Source: an uncultured Bacteroidales bacterium (GTDB lineage: Bacteria > Bacteroidota > Bacteroidia > Bacteroidales > Paludibacteraceae). Taken from it: DNA of 8,120 bases. Shown here in pieces: positions 5,797 to 8,120 of this stretch; within the stretch, counting starts at the first letter, position 1, and each line of letters opens with the position of its first letter. The notes beneath the pieces are model-generated. The model saw nothing but the letters and a program-made list of their open reading frames with translations, made no database searches and was not told the origin of the DNA. Where the stretch lies: the NCBI GenBank assembly GCA_946615455.1, contig CAMOHN010000043.1, positions 1-8,120 of the forward strand, given 5' to 3'. The position numbers and the translations under genes were made by a program.

Positions 5797-7457
5797 AACC
5801 GATTATCTATCAAGTTTTTCCACGAACATTTACCAATACTAACGAAACGCGTCGTCGCAACGGTACGCGTCAAGAGAACGGTTGCGGAACCTTTGCCGGC
5901 ATTACGGCAAAGGCTCTGCAGTCCATTCATGATCTGGGTGCCACTCATGTATGGTACACCGGTGTCATCCGCCATGCCACGGCGGAGTTGAACAATCCCT
6001 CTATCACCAAGGGTAAGGCAGGTAGTCCGTATGCCATAACCGACTATTATGATGTCGATCCCGACCTGGCTGTTGACCAGAACAAGCGTATGGCTGAGTA
6101 TGAGAGTCTCATCCGCCGTACGCATAAAGCGGGGCTGAAAGTGGTGATGGACTTTGTGCCTAACCATGTGTCGCGCGAATACCATTCGTTGTGCAAACCC
6201 AAAGGCGTGAAAGACCTTGGAGCAGACGACAATCCCGCTTGGGCTTTCTCACCGCTGAACAATTTCTACTATATCCCGGGTGAAGATTTTGCGCCCGCCT
6301 TCCCCATTGAAAACTACCATGAGTCACCTGCCCGCGTGACGGGTAACGATTGTTTCACAGCGCATCCAACCCGTGACGACTGGTATGAGACCGTCAAACT
6401 CAACTATGGTGTGCACTATTTGGGCGGCTGCGAGAAGCAGTTTAATCCCATCCCAGACACATGGTACAAGATGCAGGATATCCTGCATTTCTGGGCGCGC
6501 AAGGGCGTGGATGCCTTCCGTGTGGATATGGCTGAAATGGTGCCCGTTGAGTTCTTCCGCTGGGCTTTTTCTTCGGTCAGGACGTTCTTTCCTGATGTGC
6601 AGTTCATCGGCGAGTGCTATCATCCGGAGTTGTATCGCACCTATCTGGATGCCGGTTTTGACTACCTCTACGACAAGGTGGGCATGTACGAATACCTTCG
6701 CGGAGTGACCAGCCGCAACTGGCCTGCCGAGGGTATCACCGGTCAGTGGCAAGCCGTTGAGGATATACGCGACAAAATGGTCTATTTCCTTGAGAACCAC
6801 GATGAGCAGCGTCTGGCTTCGGGTTTCTTCTGCGGCAGCGGGCTGTGTGCCGAACCTGCCATGATAGTGGCTGCCACGCTGGGTGTCAATCCTGTGCTCG
6901 TCTATGCCGGTCAGGAACTGGGCGAGACGGGTATGGACAGCGAGGGTTTCTCAGGCATGGACGGACGCAGTTCTATCTTTGACTATTGGGGTATCCGTTC
7001 GCTACAAGCGTGGGTTAATCACGGCAAGTTCGATGGTAAGAACCTCTCGGACGAGCAGAAGGAGCTTCGTCTGTTCTATCAACGGCTACTGACAACGGCG
7101 CGCGATAATAAGGCGGTCAGTCAGGGCAAGATGTACGACTTGACCTATGCGCAGGGCGAGCATTTCAACAAGCACGAGCAGTTTGCTTTTATGCGCAAGC
7201 AGGACGATGAGTTGTTGCTGGTCGTGCTCAATTTTGACGACCGTGAAGTAGCTGTGGATGTGCATATCCCGCGCGATGCGTTTGACTATCTTGAGCAGAA
7301 GCCTATGCTCAATGCCAAAGCCATAGACTTGCTCACCGGTGACAAGTATGACTCGTTGTCTCTGACCGAGAGTGAACCTGTATCGTTGCGCTTGCCGGCA
7401 TGGAAGGGCGTTATCCTGCGCATGGAAGAGGTGAAGAAGAGAAAGAGAAAAGCATAG
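5793..7457 (+). CDS. GH13 alpha-amylase-family glycosidase, probably cytoplasmic
   Basis: A 554-residue glycoside hydrolase family 13 enzyme, acting on alpha-glucosidic bonds of maltodextrin, glycogen or a related glucan; exact substrate and subfamily cannot be read. The catalytic (beta/alpha)8 barrel begins near the N-terminus (IIYQVFPRTF). The four GH13 regions are intact: region I DFVPNH (120-125), region II DAFRVDMAEM with nucleophile Asp245 and Arg243, region III FIGECY with acid/base Glu274, and region IV FLENHDEQR with His336 and Asp337. A C-terminal beta domain (about 460-544) follows, with LLLVVLNFDDREV. There is no signal peptide or lipobox, unlike the exported SusG-type amylases of Bacteroidota, so it should work on intracellular glucan or imported oligosaccharide. 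The tail is very basic (KKRKRKA). It starts 6 nt after ackA; the UbiA gene follows after 1 nt. Confidence 0.93.
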   Translation: MKPIIYQVFPRTFTNTNETRRRNGTRQENGCGTFAGITAKALQSIHDLGATHVWYTGVIRHATAELNNPSITKGKAGSPYAITDYYDVDPDLAVDQNKRMAEYESLIRRTHKAGLKVVMDFVPNHVSREYHSLCKPKGVKDLGADDNPAWAFSPLNNFYYIPGEDFAPAFPIENYHESPARVTGNDCFTAHPTRDDWYETVKLNYGVHYLGGCEKQFNPIPDTWYKMQDILHFWARKGVDAFRVDMAEMVPVEFFRWAFSSVRTFFPDVQFIGECYHPELYRTYLDAGFDYLYDKVGMYEYLRGVTSRNWPAEGITGQWQAVEDIRDKMVYFLENHDEQRLASGFFCGSGLCAEPAMIVAATLGVNPVLVYAGQELGETGMDSEGFSGMDGRSSIFDYWGIRSLQAWVNHGKFDGKNLSDEQKELRLFYQRLLTTARDNKAVSQGKMYDLTYAQGEHFNKHEQFAFMRKQDDELLLVVLNFDDREVAVDVHIPRDAFDYLEQKPMLNAKAIDLLTGDKYDSLSLTESEPVSLRLPAWKGVILRMEEVKKRKRKA

Positions 7458-7458
7458 T

Positions 7459-8120
7459 ATGAAAGACTATTTGCGCCTTTTGCGGGTGGAGAACCTCGTG
7501 TTCATCGGCATCTTGATGTGGGTAATGACTTATTGGGTGGGTGCTGCCGTGCTCCGTCAGTATGCCATGACCGACCCCATGCCGTGGTGGTTGTGGCTGC
7601 TGATGACTCTCGGCACGGTGTGCATAGCCGCCGGAGGGTATGTGGTCAATGACTATTTTGATGTCAAGATTGACCGCATCAATCGTCCTGACCGATTGGT
7701 GGTCACTCGCACGGTGAGCAAAGACACTGCCATGACCTTGTTCTATGTGCTGACGGCTGTCGGATTGGCGATGGGATTGGGTTGTGCATGGACTGTTCGC
7801 AGCAGTGCTGTGGGTTTGGTCTATATATTGGCACCGGGCTTGTTGTGGTTCTATTCGGCTTCTTACAAGCGTATGCTGTTGGTGGGCAATCTGATAGTGG
7901 CTTTTCTGAGTGCCTTGCCGCCCATTGTGGTGGCATTGGTTCAGTCGGCATGGCTCAGTCGTGTCTATAACCAAGACCTATTGCGCTATATCCCCGTTGG
8001 GCGTGACCTGTTTGTGTGGTTGAGTGGTTTTGCGCTGTTTGCTTTCTTAGGCACTTTGGCACGTGAGATTGTCAAGGACTTGCAGGACCAGAACGGTGAC
8101 CGTGAGTTGGAGTGTCACAC
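7459..8120 (+). CDS. UbiA-family prenyltransferase, N-terminal part (runs off window)
   Basis: An integral-membrane enzyme of the UbiA superfamily, which moves a prenyl group from a prenyl diphosphate onto an aromatic or glycerol-phosphate acceptor. 220 complete codons are open to the window end from ATG at 7459, one base after the GH13 stop. Both Mg-diphosphate motifs are visible: NDYFDVKID (Asn64, Asp65, Asp68, Asp72) and DLQDQNGD (Asp207, Asp210, Asp214). Hydrophobic segments lie at about 13-32, 43-63, 92-112, 117-133, 142-162 and 184-201, consistent with the multi-helix fold. The N-terminal LRLLRVEN segment and loop sequence resemble the Bacteroidota members often labelled geranylgeranylglycerol-phosphate transferase-like, more than MenA, but this is judged from memory of the family. 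Product therefore uncertain; 60-90 residues are probably missing. Confidence 0.9.
   Translation, partial: MKDYLRLLRVENLVFIGILMWVMTYWVGAAVLRQYAMTDPMPWWLWLLMTLGTVCIAAGGYVVNDYFDVKIDRINRPDRLVVTRTVSKDTAMTLFYVLTAVGLAMGLGCAWTVRSSAVGLVYILAPGLLWFYSASYKRMLLVGNLIVAFLSALPPIVVALVQSAWLSRVYNQDLLRYIPVGRDLFVWLSGFALFAFLGTLAREIVKDLQDQNGDRELECH

Noticed and set aside
5253..6185. 310-codon open frame on the minus strand across the ackA/GH13 junction
   Set aside because: It lies opposite two well-recognised genes, shows no recognisable domain, is rich in His/Thr/Gly as expected from antisense of these codons, and would need both genes to be wrong.
7411..7974. 187-codon minus-strand open frame opposite the GH13 end and UbiA start
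   Set aside because: The plus strand encodes intact UbiA motifs here; the antisense product is low-complexity in His, Gln and Ser.

Overview
The window reads as chromosomal DNA of a member of the Bacteroidota, most likely order Bacteroidales. The evidence is a pair of canonical Bacteroidota sigma-ABfr promoters (-7 box TACTTTTG with a TTTG/TTG element 19-20 bp upstream), start codons without Shine-Dalgarno sequences behind AT-rich leaders, a tRNA gene with no encoded CCA, and protein sequences typical of that group (OmpA-family porin, acetate pathway enzymes, cytosolic GH13). Genus cannot be decided from the sequence.

Left half, all minus strand, read from high to low coordinates: a large OmpA-family outer-membrane protein with a C-terminal LysM-like module (1564-3351); a tRNA with anticodon CAU only 23 nt after its stop codon (1466-1540); a strong intrinsic terminator (1425-1460); an AraC-family regulator (535-1398); and, 7 nt further, the N-terminal quarter of the excision-repair helicase UvrB, which runs off the window (1-527).

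Centre: a 178-bp divergent intergenic region (3352-3529) carries two outward-facing promoters with identical -7 boxes, one for the ompA-like gene and one for the rightward operon, with a small A/T palindrome between them.

Right half, all plus strand: phosphate acetyltransferase (pta, 3530-4531), acetate kinase (ackA, 4587-5786), a cytoplasmic-looking GH13 alpha-amylase-family enzyme (5793-7457) and the start of a UbiA-family membrane prenyltransferase (7459 to the window end). Spacings of 55, 6 and 1 nt, with no terminator seen, suggest one operon. Pta and AckA together convert acetyl-CoA to acetate with ATP formation. GH13 would release sugar from alpha-glucan inside the cell, and UbiA would use a prenyl diphosphate at the membrane. 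A functional link between the last two and acetate fermentation is only inferred from position.

Most of this is core metabolism, and I found no defence island, CRISPR, mobile element or clearly new multi-gene system. The points worth a second look are small: a 10-bp tandem duplication that seems to have separated an ATGA stop/start overlap between ackA and the GH13 gene, a heptamer repeat at the pta stop codon, an enlarged D-loop in the tRNA, the missing promoter for araC-uvrB, and the OmpA-LysM architecture.
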